Shown here one piece after another: positions 32,348 through 40,142 of a stretch of 64,000 nt of DNA. Source of the DNA: an uncultured Draconibacterium sp. GTDB taxonomy: Bacteria; Bacteroidota; Bacteroidia; Bacteroidales; Prolixibacteraceae. Both the position numbers and the translations under genes were made by a program. How positions within the stretch are numbered: the first letter of the stretch is position 1; each line of letters opens with the position of its first letter. The stretch lies in NCBI RefSeq assembly GCF_963677565.1, contig NZ_OY781981.1:3216001-3280000 (forward strand), read 5' to 3'. The notes beneath the pieces were generated by a model. The model was not told the DNA's origin, ran no database searches, and worked only from the letters and a program-made list of their open reading frames with translations.

Positions 32348-34354
32348 CTATTCGATCATTTTTAGGAAATCGTCCTCGCTGATCATCGGAATGCCCAGCT
32401 TTTCAACTTTCTGGAGTTTGCTCGGCCCAACGTTACTTCCGGCTAGCATGTAACTGGTTTTTTTCGAAATGGAGCCTACATTCTTCCCTCCGTTTTGCTC
32501 GATGAGTTTTTTCAGCTCATCGCGCGAATGTTGCTCAAAAGTACCTGAGATAACAATGCTCAATCCTTCCAGCTTATTGGTTTGCCCCTCCAGCTGGTCT
32601 TCGCTGATGGCGAATTGAAGACCATATTCTTTTAGGTGTTGAATAAACTGCAGATGTTCTTCGTTCGAAAACCAATCCACAACACTTTCTGCAATGCGGT
32701 CGCCAATTTCATCAATTTCTACCAGCTGTTCTTTGGTTTGCTGCTGAATATTTTCGATGGTGTGTAACTTTTTTACCAGTGTTTTTGCCACTGTTTCTCC
32801 AACAAAACGAATTCCCAGCGCAAAAAGTACCCGCTCGAAAGGAACTTGTTTTGAAGCTTCAAGCCCATCCAAAATCCGTTGGGCCGATTTATCCGCCATA
32901 CGTTCAAGGTTTAGCAGCTGATCTTTTGTTAGTTGGTAGAGTTGCGTAATGTTTTTAGCCAGCCCTTCGTTGTAAAGCAGTTCGATTGTTTCCTGCCCTA
33001 TGCCATCAATATCCATTGCTTTCCGGCTGACAAAATGCTCCATTTTGCCTTTTATCTGCGGAGGACAAGCATCTTCATTCGGGCAATAATGTGCGGCTTC
33101 ACCTTCTTTTCTGATCAGCTTTGTTCCGCACTCAGGGCATGATTCAATAAACTGTACCGGCTGAAACATCGGATGTCGTTTTGCTGGATCAACACCTGTG
33201 ATTTTCGGAATGATCTCACCACCTTTTTCCACAAAAACAGTGTCGTCGATGTGTAAATCCAGGTTGTTGATAATATCAGCATTGTGCAGCGACGCACGTT
33301 TTACAATGGTTCCGGCAATAAGCACCGGCTCGAGATTGGCAACCGGAGTAACCGCTCCTGTTCGTCCTACCTGGTACGAAACTGATTTTAAAATGGTGGC
33401 AACACTTTCGGCTTTAAATTTATAGGCAATAGCCCAACGTGGCGACTTTGCTGTAAAACCAAGATTGTTTTGCAGACGTCGCGAGTTTACTTTTATCACA
33501 ATTCCGTCGGTAGCAACGGGCAGGTTAAAACGCTCGGTATCCCACTTGTCGATAAAAGCGAAAACTTCATCAATATTTTTGCAAAGCTGAGTATGTTCTG
33601 AAATTTTAAATCCCCATTCGCGTGCTTTTTGCAGGCTTTCGTAATGGCCGTCTTCCGGCAGATTTTCGCCAAGCACGTAATATAAATAAGCATCCAGTTT
33701 TCGTGAAGCTACAATCGATGAGTTTTTCATTTTCAGTGTTCCTGCTGCAGTATTTCGTGGATTAGCCAGCAATGGTTCGCCGGCTTTTTCCAACTCCGCA
33801 TTCAGGTTGTTGAATACATCGAAAGGCATTAAAATCTCGCCACGAATCTCAAAACTTTCAGGATAATCGTTTCCGCGTAATTTTAAAGGTACCGATTGAA
33901 TGGTGCGTACATTGGCCGTTACATCGTCCCCTTTTACACCGTCGCCACGGGTTACGGCGCGCACGAGTTCGCCATTTTCGTAAGTCAAACTAATCGATGA
34001 ACCATCAAACTTCAACTCGCACACATACTCAAAATCGTCGGTGCCTATAATCTTCTGAATGCGGCTGTCGAAATCCTTTATCTCGTCTTGTGAGTAAGCA
34101 TTCGACAACGACAACATACCATATTTGTGTGTAACCTGCTTAAAATCTGAACTTAAATCACTTCCAACGCGCTGTGTTGGCGAGTTCGGGTCGTTAATAT
34201 TGTATTGTTTTTCAAGGCGCTCCAACTCTTTTAATTTCATGTCGAAATCAAAATCGCTGATAGACGGTTGCGCTAAAACGTAGTATTTATAGTTGTGTTC
34301 GGCCAGCTCGGCCTGCAAATCTTTAATTCGTTGGATATCCTGTTCGCTGCTCAT
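32348..34354 (-). CDS. ligA: NAD-dependent DNA ligase
   Basis: 668 residues from the ATG at 34354. An ATG at 34420 would add 22 residues but lies upstream of the probable -7 box, and 668 is the usual family length. The adenylation lysine is Lys115 in the KFDG motif. Order: Ia domain (NYKYYVLAQPSISDFDFD), nucleotidyltransferase, OB fold (VGRTGAVTPVANLEPV), Cys4 zinc finger (CPECGTKL, then CPNEDAC), helix-hairpin-helix repeats (DGIGQETIELL; LGIRFVGETVA) and a C-terminal BRCT domain (LSIVISGTFEQHSRDELKKL). It seals nicks in replication and repair. It heads the operon running to dapA. Confidence 0.97.
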   Translation of the reverse strand: MSSEQDIQRIKDLQAELAEHNYKYYVLAQPSISDFDFDMKLKELERLEKQYNINDPNSPTQRVGSDLSSDFKQVTHKYGMLSLSNAYSQDEIKDFDSRIQKIIGTDDFEYVCELKFDGSSISLTYENGELVRAVTRGDGVKGDDVTANVRTIQSVPLKLRGNDYPESFEIRGEILMPFDVFNNLNAELEKAGEPLLANPRNTAAGTLKMKNSSIVASRKLDAYLYYVLGENLPEDGHYESLQKAREWGFKISEHTQLCKNIDEVFAFIDKWDTERFNLPVATDGIVIKVNSRRLQNNLGFTAKSPRWAIAYKFKAESVATILKSVSYQVGRTGAVTPVANLEPVLIAGTIVKRASLHNADIINNLDLHIDDTVFVEKGGEIIPKITGVDPAKRHPMFQPVQFIESCPECGTKLIRKEGEAAHYCPNEDACPPQIKGKMEHFVSRKAMDIDGIGQETIELLYNEGLAKNITQLYQLTKDQLLNLERMADKSAQRILDGLEASKQVPFERVLFALGIRFVGETVAKTLVKKLHTIENIQQQTKEQLVEIDEIGDRIAESVVDWFSNEEHLQFIQHLKEYGLQFAISEDQLEGQTNKLEGLSIVISGTFEQHSRDELKKLIEQNGGKNVGSISKKTSYMLAGSNVGPSKLQKVEKLGIPMISEDDFLKMIE

Positions 34355-34390
34355 TTGTGCACTAATTATAAATGTTTCAAGATGATTTTT

Positions 34391-34398
34391 CAAAGATA
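34391..34398 (-). promoter_or_regulatory. ligA: Likely -7 box of the ligA operon
   Basis: TATCTTTG on the minus strand matches TAnnTTTG; TATG (3 of 4 to TTTG) lies 19 bases upstream. The transcript would start near 34384, about 30 bases before the chosen ATG. Confidence 0.45.
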
Positions 34399-34504
34399 AT
34401 TTGTTGGACGAAACAAGCATAAATTTTTATGCGCCAAATTTACAAACAGGGCGATTAAACAATTTCGTATGTAAATACCTTTAGTATTAAAAGGAGATAG
34501 AATT

Positions 34505-35089
34505 ATGGCATTTACACTCGAAATTGGAAAAAAAGCAATTGGTTTTGATCTTCCGGCAACCGACGGAAACAGCTATTCATTGGAAAGTTTTAAGGACTCG
34601 AAATATTTGGTGGTATTTTTTACCTGTAACCATTGTCCTTATGTGATAAACAGTGATGAAGTTACCCGAAAAACAGCTGAGCGATTCAAACCGCTTGGCG
34701 TTGAGTTTGTCGGAATAAACTCGAACAGCAAGCATACTTACGAAGAGGATGATTTTGACCACATGGTGGAACGGATGAAGGAACATCAATTTCCGTGGAC
34801 GTATTTGTACGACGAATCGCAGGAAATTGCACTGGCGTATGGTGCGCTGCGAACTCCACATTTTTATGTGTTTAACGAAAACCGCGAACTCGTTTACACC
34901 GGAAGGGGAGTTGATAGTCCGCGCGATCCTTCAAAAATAACCGTGAACGATCTGGCTAATGCGCTCGAAGAGTTAACGCATGGAAAAGCTATTTCAGTTC
35001 CGGTAACTAACCCGATTGGCTGCAACGTAAAATGGGAAGGTAAACACAAACACTGGATGCCGGCTGATGCATGTGATTTGGTTTGGTGA
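34505..35089 (+). CDS. Thioredoxin-like AhpC/TSA-family redoxin
   Basis: 194 residues, no signal peptide, so cytoplasmic. The thioredoxin fold starts with IGKKAIGFDLPATDGNSYSL and shows the active-site CNHC in VVFFTCNHCPYVINSDEVTR (about residues 39-42). The cis-Pro region is ALRTPHFYVF. The ResA/TlpA-like arrangement suggests thiol-disulfide exchange or peroxide reduction. An AAGGAG Shine-Dalgarno sits 8 bases before the ATG. It is a single gene diverging from ligA. Confidence 0.9.
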   Translation: MAFTLEIGKKAIGFDLPATDGNSYSLESFKDSKYLVVFFTCNHCPYVINSDEVTRKTAERFKPLGVEFVGINSNSKHTYEEDDFDHMVERMKEHQFPWTYLYDESQEIALAYGALRTPHFYVFNENRELVYTGRGVDSPRDPSKITVNDLANALEELTHGKAISVPVTNPIGCNVKWEGKHKHWMPADACDLVW

Positions 35090-35093
35090 CGTG

Positions 35094-35170
35094 AGTTACT
35101 AGTTACTAGTTGCGAGTTACAAGTTTTCAGTCGCAGATTACCATTTAACAATTTTGCAATTCAACAATTT
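35094..35170. repeat. Heptamer tandem repeat and A-type word block before topB
   Basis: AGTTACT, AGTTACT, AGTTGCG, AGTTACA, AGTTTTC and a decayed sixth unit run without gaps from 35094 to 35135, a 7-base period. At 35143-35170 follows a block that is the reverse complement of the AAATTGCAAAATTGT-like words found at 16073-16328. Confidence 0.65.
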
Positions 35171-35242
35171 CCTCGAGTCTCAAAATCAATCTTTCTTAAA
35201 AGCTTGTTAATAACTCCCTTTTTCATCGCACGTCATTCCTTG

Positions 35243-35250
35243 TATATTTG
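35243..35250 (+). promoter_or_regulatory. topB: Likely -7 box of topB, almost touching the start codon
   Basis: TATATTTG followed by C is an exact -7 box. It ends 8 bases before the topB ATG, so the message would have almost no leader. A T-rich stretch (35219-35223) lies at the -33 distance in place of TTTG. Confidence 0.45.
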
Positions 35251-35258
35251 CATCACTT

Positions 35259-37565
35259 ATGATTGTTTGTATTGCAGAGAAACCAAGTGTTGCCAAAGAA
35301 ATTGCCCAGGTAATTGGGGCAGGATCGCGAAGAGATGGTTATTACGAAGGAAACGGTTACCAGGTAACGTGGACCTTTGGCCACTTTTGTACGCTTTGGC
35401 CGCCAGAGGATTACGACTCCAAATGGAAACGCTGGGACCTGCAAACACTGCCCATGCTACCCAAGCGCTTTGAAACCAAGGTAATGACAGGCGACAGCGG
35501 CGTGACCAAACAATTCAATACCATTAAAAGCTTACTGGATAAGGCCGAACAGGTGATCAATTGTGGTGATGCTGGTCAGGAAGGAGAGCTTATTCAACGC
35601 TGGGTGATGAAAGAAGCCGGTTATAAAGGCGAGGTGAAACGTTTGTGGATATCATCGCTGACTAACGAGGCCATAAAAACCGGTTTCCAGAAGCTGGAAC
35701 CTGCCGAAAAGTTTGATCATTTGTATTATGCGGGTAGTTCACGCGCCATTGGCGACTGGCTGCTGGGAATGAATGCCACACGTTTGTACACGCTGAAATA
35801 TGGTGGTTACAAACAGGTTTTGTCCATCGGGCGGGTGCAAACACCAACGCTGGCGATGTTGGTAACGCGCCATTACGAAATCGAGAATTTTAAACCCGAA
35901 CCTTATTGGGAGCTGCAAACCACCTATCGCGAAACGGTTTTTAGCAATACCGAAGGAAAGTTTTTCAAAAAAGAAGATGGTGAAAAACTGTTGAACCAGG
36001 TTTTGGATAAGGACTTGTTTATTACCGATGTTGAAAAGAAAGACGGAAAGGAATATGCGCCTAAACTTTTCGACCTCACCAGTTTACAGGTTTATTGTAA
36101 TACTCGTTTTGGACTGACGGCGGATGAAACCTTAAAAACCGTGCAGCGTTTGTACGAAATGAAAGTGGTTACCTATCCGCGTGTTGATACCACTTTTTTG
36201 CCTAACGATCAGTATTCAAAAATTCCGGGAATTTTAAAGGGCTTGAGAACTTATAGCGAGCTTGCACAGCCTTTGTTGGAGAAAAAAATCCGTAAATCGA
36301 CAAAAGTTTTTAACGATAAAAAGGTTACCGATCACCATGCTATTATTCCAACAGGCGAAGAGAAGTTGCTTGGCGGTAACGAGAAAAAGGTTTACGATGC
36401 CATTGCACGACGTTTTCTGGCCGCGTTTTACCCCGATTGTAAAGTGGCCAAAACGCAGGTAAAGGCCGAAGTTGATACGGTGCAATTTGTAGCCACCGGA
36501 AAACAAATTCTGCAACCGGGCTGGCGTGTGGTTTTTCAGGATGAGAATTCGAAAAGCGGTGACGGCGACACCATTTTACCCGCATTCGAAAAAGGAGAGC
36601 ATGGTCCGCACGAACCGTCGTTTACCGAGAAAGAAACAAAACCGCCGCGTTATTACACCGAAGCATCTTTACTTCGCGCCATGGAAACTGCCGGAAAAAA
36701 TGTGGACGACGATGAACTGCGCGATCTAATGAAAGCCAATGGTATTGGCCGACCATCGACACGTGCTGCTATAATCGAAACCTTGTTCCGGCGCAAATAT
36801 ATCGAGCGACAGAAAAAGCAGATTCACCCAACAAAAATGGGAATTCAGCTGATTGATACCATACAGAACGAGCTACTAAAATCGGCAGAGCTTACCGGGC
36901 AATGGGAAAAGCGACTGCGCGAAATTGAGCAGGGAGAATACAGCGCCTCGAAGTTTATTTACGACATGAAACGTATGGTCTACGATCTGGTAGTTGAAGT
37001 GATGCGCGATCGTAGTTCGGTAAAACTGGCTGCACCGGAATCGGGAAAAAAGGCAAAAGGCAAAAGGCAAAAGGCAAAAGGGCAAAAGTCGGTTAATGCT
37101 GGCGACAGTGAAATGACTTGCCCGAAATGTTCGGAAGGAAAGGTGCTGAAAGGGAAAAATGCTTATGGATGCAACCGTTGGAAAGAAGGGTGCGATTTCA
37201 GACTGCCGTTTGTGTTTATGGAGAAAAAGCTCACCGACAAACAGGTGGAGCGTTTGCTAAAAAAAGGAGCTACCACAAAACTCAAAGGCTTTAAAATGGG
37301 CGATAAAAAGGTTGAAGGTATTTTGCAGCTCACCTCGGATTGTAATGTGGAGTTTGTGGATAAATCTCTGGCTGAAAAGAAAGCTGTGGATTCAACGCCA
37401 AAATGCCCAAAATGTGGCGGAACAATAATAAAAGGCAAAACGGCCTATGGTTGCAGCAACTGGAAAGAGGGCTGTGATTTTAAATTCACCTTCGATGCCA
37501 TTCGCGAAAAAGCTGCCGGACGCAAATTAACAAAAGAATTGGTGCTGGAAATTATTAGCACCTAA
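35259..37565 (+). CDS. topB: DNA topoisomerase III
   Basis: 768 residues, a type IA topoisomerase that decatenates and relaxes DNA. The Toprim domain starts at once (MIVCIAEKPSVAKEIAQVIG, then GDAGQEGELIQRWV). The catalytic tyrosine is Tyr306 in VVTYPRVDTT. The gate domains follow (NGIGRPSTRAAIIETLF; QLIDTIQ). The C-terminus has two Cys4-type zinc ribbons (CPKCSEGKVLKG and CPKCGGTIIKG, each followed by YGCxxWKEGCDF). The linker before them (about residues 597-611) is very basic and encoded by a 7-base DNA repeat. The ATG has no sensible alternative. It stands alone, not with a mobile element, so it looks chromosomal. Confidence 0.96.
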   Translation: MIVCIAEKPSVAKEIAQVIGAGSRRDGYYEGNGYQVTWTFGHFCTLWPPEDYDSKWKRWDLQTLPMLPKRFETKVMTGDSGVTKQFNTIKSLLDKAEQVINCGDAGQEGELIQRWVMKEAGYKGEVKRLWISSLTNEAIKTGFQKLEPAEKFDHLYYAGSSRAIGDWLLGMNATRLYTLKYGGYKQVLSIGRVQTPTLAMLVTRHYEIENFKPEPYWELQTTYRETVFSNTEGKFFKKEDGEKLLNQVLDKDLFITDVEKKDGKEYAPKLFDLTSLQVYCNTRFGLTADETLKTVQRLYEMKVVTYPRVDTTFLPNDQYSKIPGILKGLRTYSELAQPLLEKKIRKSTKVFNDKKVTDHHAIIPTGEEKLLGGNEKKVYDAIARRFLAAFYPDCKVAKTQVKAEVDTVQFVATGKQILQPGWRVVFQDENSKSGDGDTILPAFEKGEHGPHEPSFTEKETKPPRYYTEASLLRAMETAGKNVDDDELRDLMKANGIGRPSTRAAIIETLFRRKYIERQKKQIHPTKMGIQLIDTIQNELLKSAELTGQWEKRLREIEQGEYSASKFIYDMKRMVYDLVVEVMRDRSSVKLAAPESGKKAKGKRQKAKGQKSVNAGDSEMTCPKCSEGKVLKGKNAYGCNRWKEGCDFRLPFVFMEKKLTDKQVERLLKKGATTKLKGFKMGDKKVEGILQLTSDCNVEFVDKSLAEKKAVDSTPKCPKCGGTIIKGKTAYGCSNWKEGCDFKFTFDAIREKAAGRKLTKELVLEIIST
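37052..37087 (+). repeat. GGCAAAA heptamer repeat inside topB
   Basis: Four perfect GGCAAAA units (37052-37079), one extra G, and a fifth unit (37081-37087). It encodes a Lys/Gly/Gln-rich linker. Seven is not a multiple of three, so loss or gain of one unit shifts the frame before the zinc ribbons. Confidence 0.85.
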
Positions 37566-37658
37566 GCTTCCTGTGAGTAAATCTGATATAGAATATTGAA
37601 GGTTAATACTTGCTTATTCTCCTTTTAAGTAGTAAGCGGAATTTTTAGAATAATTGTT

Positions 37659-37701
37659 ATTGTTTACTGATAAAGGCATCAGTAAACTTGAAGTAAACAA
37701 T
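37659..37701. promoter_or_regulatory. Possible operator with three GTTTACT/AGTAAAC sites upstream of the exopolysaccharide operon
   Basis: ATTGTTTACTGAT starts at 37659. GTTTACTGAT (37662-37671) pairs perfectly with ATCAGTAAAC (37678-37687), and ATTGTTTACT (37659-37668) pairs perfectly with AGTAAACAAT (37692-37701). The two 10-bp pairings share an arm and exclude each other. The element lies about 65-105 bases upstream of the probable -7 box and has no T-run. Confidence 0.5.
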
Positions 37702-37764
37702 GGGTGTTTTGCTCAAATTTTGTGGATATGAGGCGCTATTGGAGGTTTGTTATCTTTAGAATCA

Positions 37765-37772
37765 TATATTTG
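37765..37772 (+). promoter_or_regulatory. Likely -7 box of the exopolysaccharide operon
   Basis: TATATTTG is an exact match to TAnnTTTG, 29 bases before the ATG of the receiver gene. The nearest TTTG (37746-37749) is only 15 bases upstream, so the -33 element is doubtful. Confidence 0.5.
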
Positions 37773-37801
37773 TTTTTGAGGATAATACAAACCATTAAGC
37801 G

Positions 37802-38167
37802 ATGAAAAAGATTTTAGTTGTCGACGATAAATCGTCGATTAGCAAGCTAATCGTACAGTTTCTTAGTACCAATTATGAAGTTGAAACCAAAGAGGACGGA
37901 CTTCAGGCTTTAAGTTGGCTGCAGGAAGGAAACATTCCCGATTTAATTTTAACAGATTTACAAATGCCTAACCTCGACGGATTTGAGCTAATTGAGCATG
38001 TTCGGTCGAGTGGCTATTTCAAAGATGTTCCTATAATTGTGTTAAGCAGTTTGGACAGTAGCAACGACCGGATTAAATGCTTAAAAATGGGTGCCGAAGA
38101 TTACCTGGTAAAACCATTTAATCCCGAGGAGCTAATTATCCGAATCGACCGTATTCTTAAACGCTAA
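37802..38167 (+). CDS. Stand-alone response-regulator receiver protein
   Basis: 121 residues, one receiver domain and nothing else. Acidic pair Asp8/Asp9 (ILVVDD), phosphoacceptor Asp52 (LILTDLQMP), switch residues in IIVLSSLDSS and Lys104 in YLVKPFNPEE are all present, so it should be phosphorylated. It has no DNA-binding or enzymatic output. It is the first gene of the exopolysaccharide operon, 11 bases before the receiver-fused sugar transferase, so it probably controls export or synthesis by protein contact. Its kinase could be one of the hybrid kinases at the right end; this is inference. Confidence 0.93.
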   Translation: MKKILVVDDKSSISKLIVQFLSTNYEVETKEDGLQALSWLQEGNIPDLILTDLQMPNLDGFELIEHVRSSGYFKDVPIIVLSSLDSSNDRIKCLKMGAEDYLVKPFNPEELIIRIDRILKR

Positions 38168-38178
38168 AGCTTGATGTT

Positions 38179-39387
38179 ATGGCTAATAAACATAATCGAA
38201 AGCTAAGCGTTTTATACATTGGGTCAGACCAGGGAATTGTTAGTGGATTTCAGGAAAAACAAAATCTGCTTAAATTGAATCACCACTCAAATGCTTTATC
38301 TGCAATTAACTGGTTAAAAGAAGGAAATTCGTGCGATGGGGTAGTTTGCGACAAAGAACTGCCCGGACGTAATGGCATTGATTTTCATGATACTTTTATT
38401 GCCGAAGTTGATCAGAACAACAAAATTCCGTACCTGGTAATTTCAGATGAAAAGAATGCTGAAGATGTTCAGTTGGCTTTTAAAAAGAAAGTAGATGATG
38501 TTTTTCATCAACCGGTGAATACTGATGACCTGTTTAAGCGGATAAAAACCCTTACGGTTTTAAAACCACGAATGTCGTTGGTGCAGAGAGAGAAGAATGA
38601 TCCGGAGACAACGATTTATAAAACACCATTTTTTAAACGTACTTTCGATATTGTATTTTCAGGACTGGCACTACTGTGCCTGTCGCCCCTGTTGTTGATT
38701 TTTGTAATTGCCATTCGTGTAGAGTCGAAAGGAATGGTTTACTACATCTCGAAAAGGGTAGGAACCGGATACCGCATTTTTAATTTCCTAAAATTGCGGT
38801 CGATGTATCCTGATGCTGATAAACGATTGAAAGAATTTCAGCATTTGAATCAATATCAAAACCACGAAGAAGAGTCGAATGACGAGACGGAGCAGGAAAT
38901 TAACGCGCAACAGGAAAGTGTTACCGGAAACGGCACCATACTTTTTGGTGATGATGTTGAAGTTGATGAAGCCGCTCATATTCTGGAGAAAAAGCAACAG
39001 CAGGAAAGTGCATTTGTGAAATTTGAAAATGATCCGCGAATAACAAAAGTTGGGCATATCATCCGAAAATTGAGTATTGATGAACTGCCGCAATTAATAA
39101 ATGTGCTAAAAGGCGATATGTCGATTGTAGGAAACCGGCCACTGCCTTTATACGAAGCTGAGTTGCTAACAACAGACGACTGGACCGACCGCTTTAACGG
39201 ACCGGCAGGAATTACCGGTTTGTGGCAGGTTGAAGCCAGGGGAAAAACATCTAAAATGTCGCCCGAAGAACGTAAGCAGCTAGATAACACGTATGCCGAA
39301 ATTGCCAATAGTCGCTTTTCGTTTTGGAAAGACATTTGGATTATAATCAGAACTTTTAAAGCTGTTTTTCAGAAAGAGAATGTATAA
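38179..39387 (+). CDS. Receiver-like domain fused to initiating sugar transferase (PglC/WcaJ type)
   Basis: 402 residues. Residues about 8-130 have a receiver fold: Asp58 in VVCDKELPGRNG keeps the phosphoacceptor, but the acidic pair is reduced (GSDQ) and the conserved lysine of the VKP motif is lost (FHQPVN), so it is degenerate. A membrane re-entrant helix follows (FDIVFSGLALLCLSPLLLIF, about 155-175), then the polyprenyl-phosphate phosphoglycosyl transferase: GTGYRIFNFLKLRSM, DPRITKVGHIIRKLSIDELP (catalytic-type DE), VGNRPLPLYEAE, GPAGITGLWQV. An acidic, Gln-rich insert of about 65 residues (about 214-280) lies inside the catalytic domain. It should load the first sugar-phosphate onto undecaprenyl phosphate. 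The usual WcaJ membrane domain is replaced by the receiver. Confidence 0.93.
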   Translation: MANKHNRKLSVLYIGSDQGIVSGFQEKQNLLKLNHHSNALSAINWLKEGNSCDGVVCDKELPGRNGIDFHDTFIAEVDQNNKIPYLVISDEKNAEDVQLAFKKKVDDVFHQPVNTDDLFKRIKTLTVLKPRMSLVQREKNDPETTIYKTPFFKRTFDIVFSGLALLCLSPLLLIFVIAIRVESKGMVYYISKRVGTGYRIFNFLKLRSMYPDADKRLKEFQHLNQYQNHEEESNDETEQEINAQQESVTGNGTILFGDDVEVDEAAHILEKKQQQESAFVKFENDPRITKVGHIIRKLSIDELPQLINVLKGDMSIVGNRPLPLYEAELLTTDDWTDRFNGPAGITGLWQVEARGKTSKMSPEERKQLDNTYAEIANSRFSFWKDIWIIIRTFKAVFQKENV

Positions 39388-39391
39388 GTAA

Positions 39392-40141
39392 ATGAATATC
39401 AGGTTAAAAATAAAACTGATTTCCCTATTGCTAATAGGAGTAGTGGCTGTTTTGAAAGCACAAACCTACGATGAGTTGCTGGCAAAAACGGCTGAAGGAA
39501 CAGATATTTCAGAGAAACTGCCGCCATTGCATGAACTGCAAAGGTTAGCCATTGAAAATTCGCCAATATTTAAACTACTTGACGCTGATGTAGAAATTGG
39601 AGCCTACAAAGTTAAAGAGGAAAAACGCGAGTGGATGCAATCGTTGGGAGTTGAAGGAGGTGCCCGATATGGCTTATTCGATAATCTTATCATTTCGCAA
39701 GACCTGGGATTGGTAGAAAGTAACACGCAAACAACCGAGCAAACCCGTTATTACTTCGGTGGATTTCTTAAGATTCCGTTATCGGCAATATTTGATGACA
39801 GCAATGTAAGAACCGCCAAAGCCGAAAACGAAAAGTTAAAGTATCAGCGCGAGGCACGTATTCAGGAATTGAGGCAGCTAATAATTGTCAGGTATTACAA
39901 TGTTATTCGCGAATTCAGGGGCATAATCATAAAAACAAATGCCGTTGAAAATTACAGGGTGCAACGAATACGTGCCGAAGAAGACTTTTTAAACGGTAAA
40001 ATTACAATCGACGAATATGCGCGTTTAGAAGACATGCTTACAAAAGCGGTTTTATCGCTTGAAGAAACAAAACTCGATTTTACCTCTGCTTTTCAGATAT
40101 TAGAAGAAACTGTTGGTGTACCAATTAAATTAAAGGAATAA
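39392..40141 (+). CDS. TolC-like outer-membrane/periplasmic protein (short)
   Basis: 249 residues. Signal peptide MNIRLKIKLISLLLIGVVAV to KAQ. The body is helical with TolC-like phrases: LAIENSPIFKLLDADVEIGA, KEEKREWMQSLGVEGGARYG and a long coiled-coil segment REARIQELRQLIIVRYYNVI. It is about half the length of a true TolC, with only one hairpin set, so it may be a dimerising or accessory part of the export channel. It sits between the sugar transferase (4-base gap) and the Wzz-type gene (1-base gap), in the position where a Wza-like exporter is often found. Confidence 0.8.
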   Translation: MNIRLKIKLISLLLIGVVAVLKAQTYDELLAKTAEGTDISEKLPPLHELQRLAIENSPIFKLLDADVEIGAYKVKEEKREWMQSLGVEGGARYGLFDNLIISQDLGLVESNTQTTEQTRYYFGGFLKIPLSAIFDDSNVRTAKAENEKLKYQREARIQELRQLIIVRYYNVIREFRGIIIKTNAVENYRVQRIRAEEDFLNGKITIDEYARLEDMLTKAVLSLEETKLDFTSAFQILEETVGVPIKLKE

Positions 40142-40142
40142 A

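Noticed and set aside
35259..37565. topB as a sign of an integrative mobile element
   Set aside because: No integrase, relaxase, transfer gene or attachment repeat lies near; the neighbours are chromosomal housekeeping and polysaccharide genes.
37659..37701. Terminator of topB
   Set aside because: Neither hairpin is followed by a T-run and the element lies about 100 bases past the stop; an operator is more likely.
38820..39020. Frameshift or inserted element in the sugar transferase gene
   Set aside because: The acidic insert is in frame, the flanking motifs are intact and there are no direct repeats at its ends.
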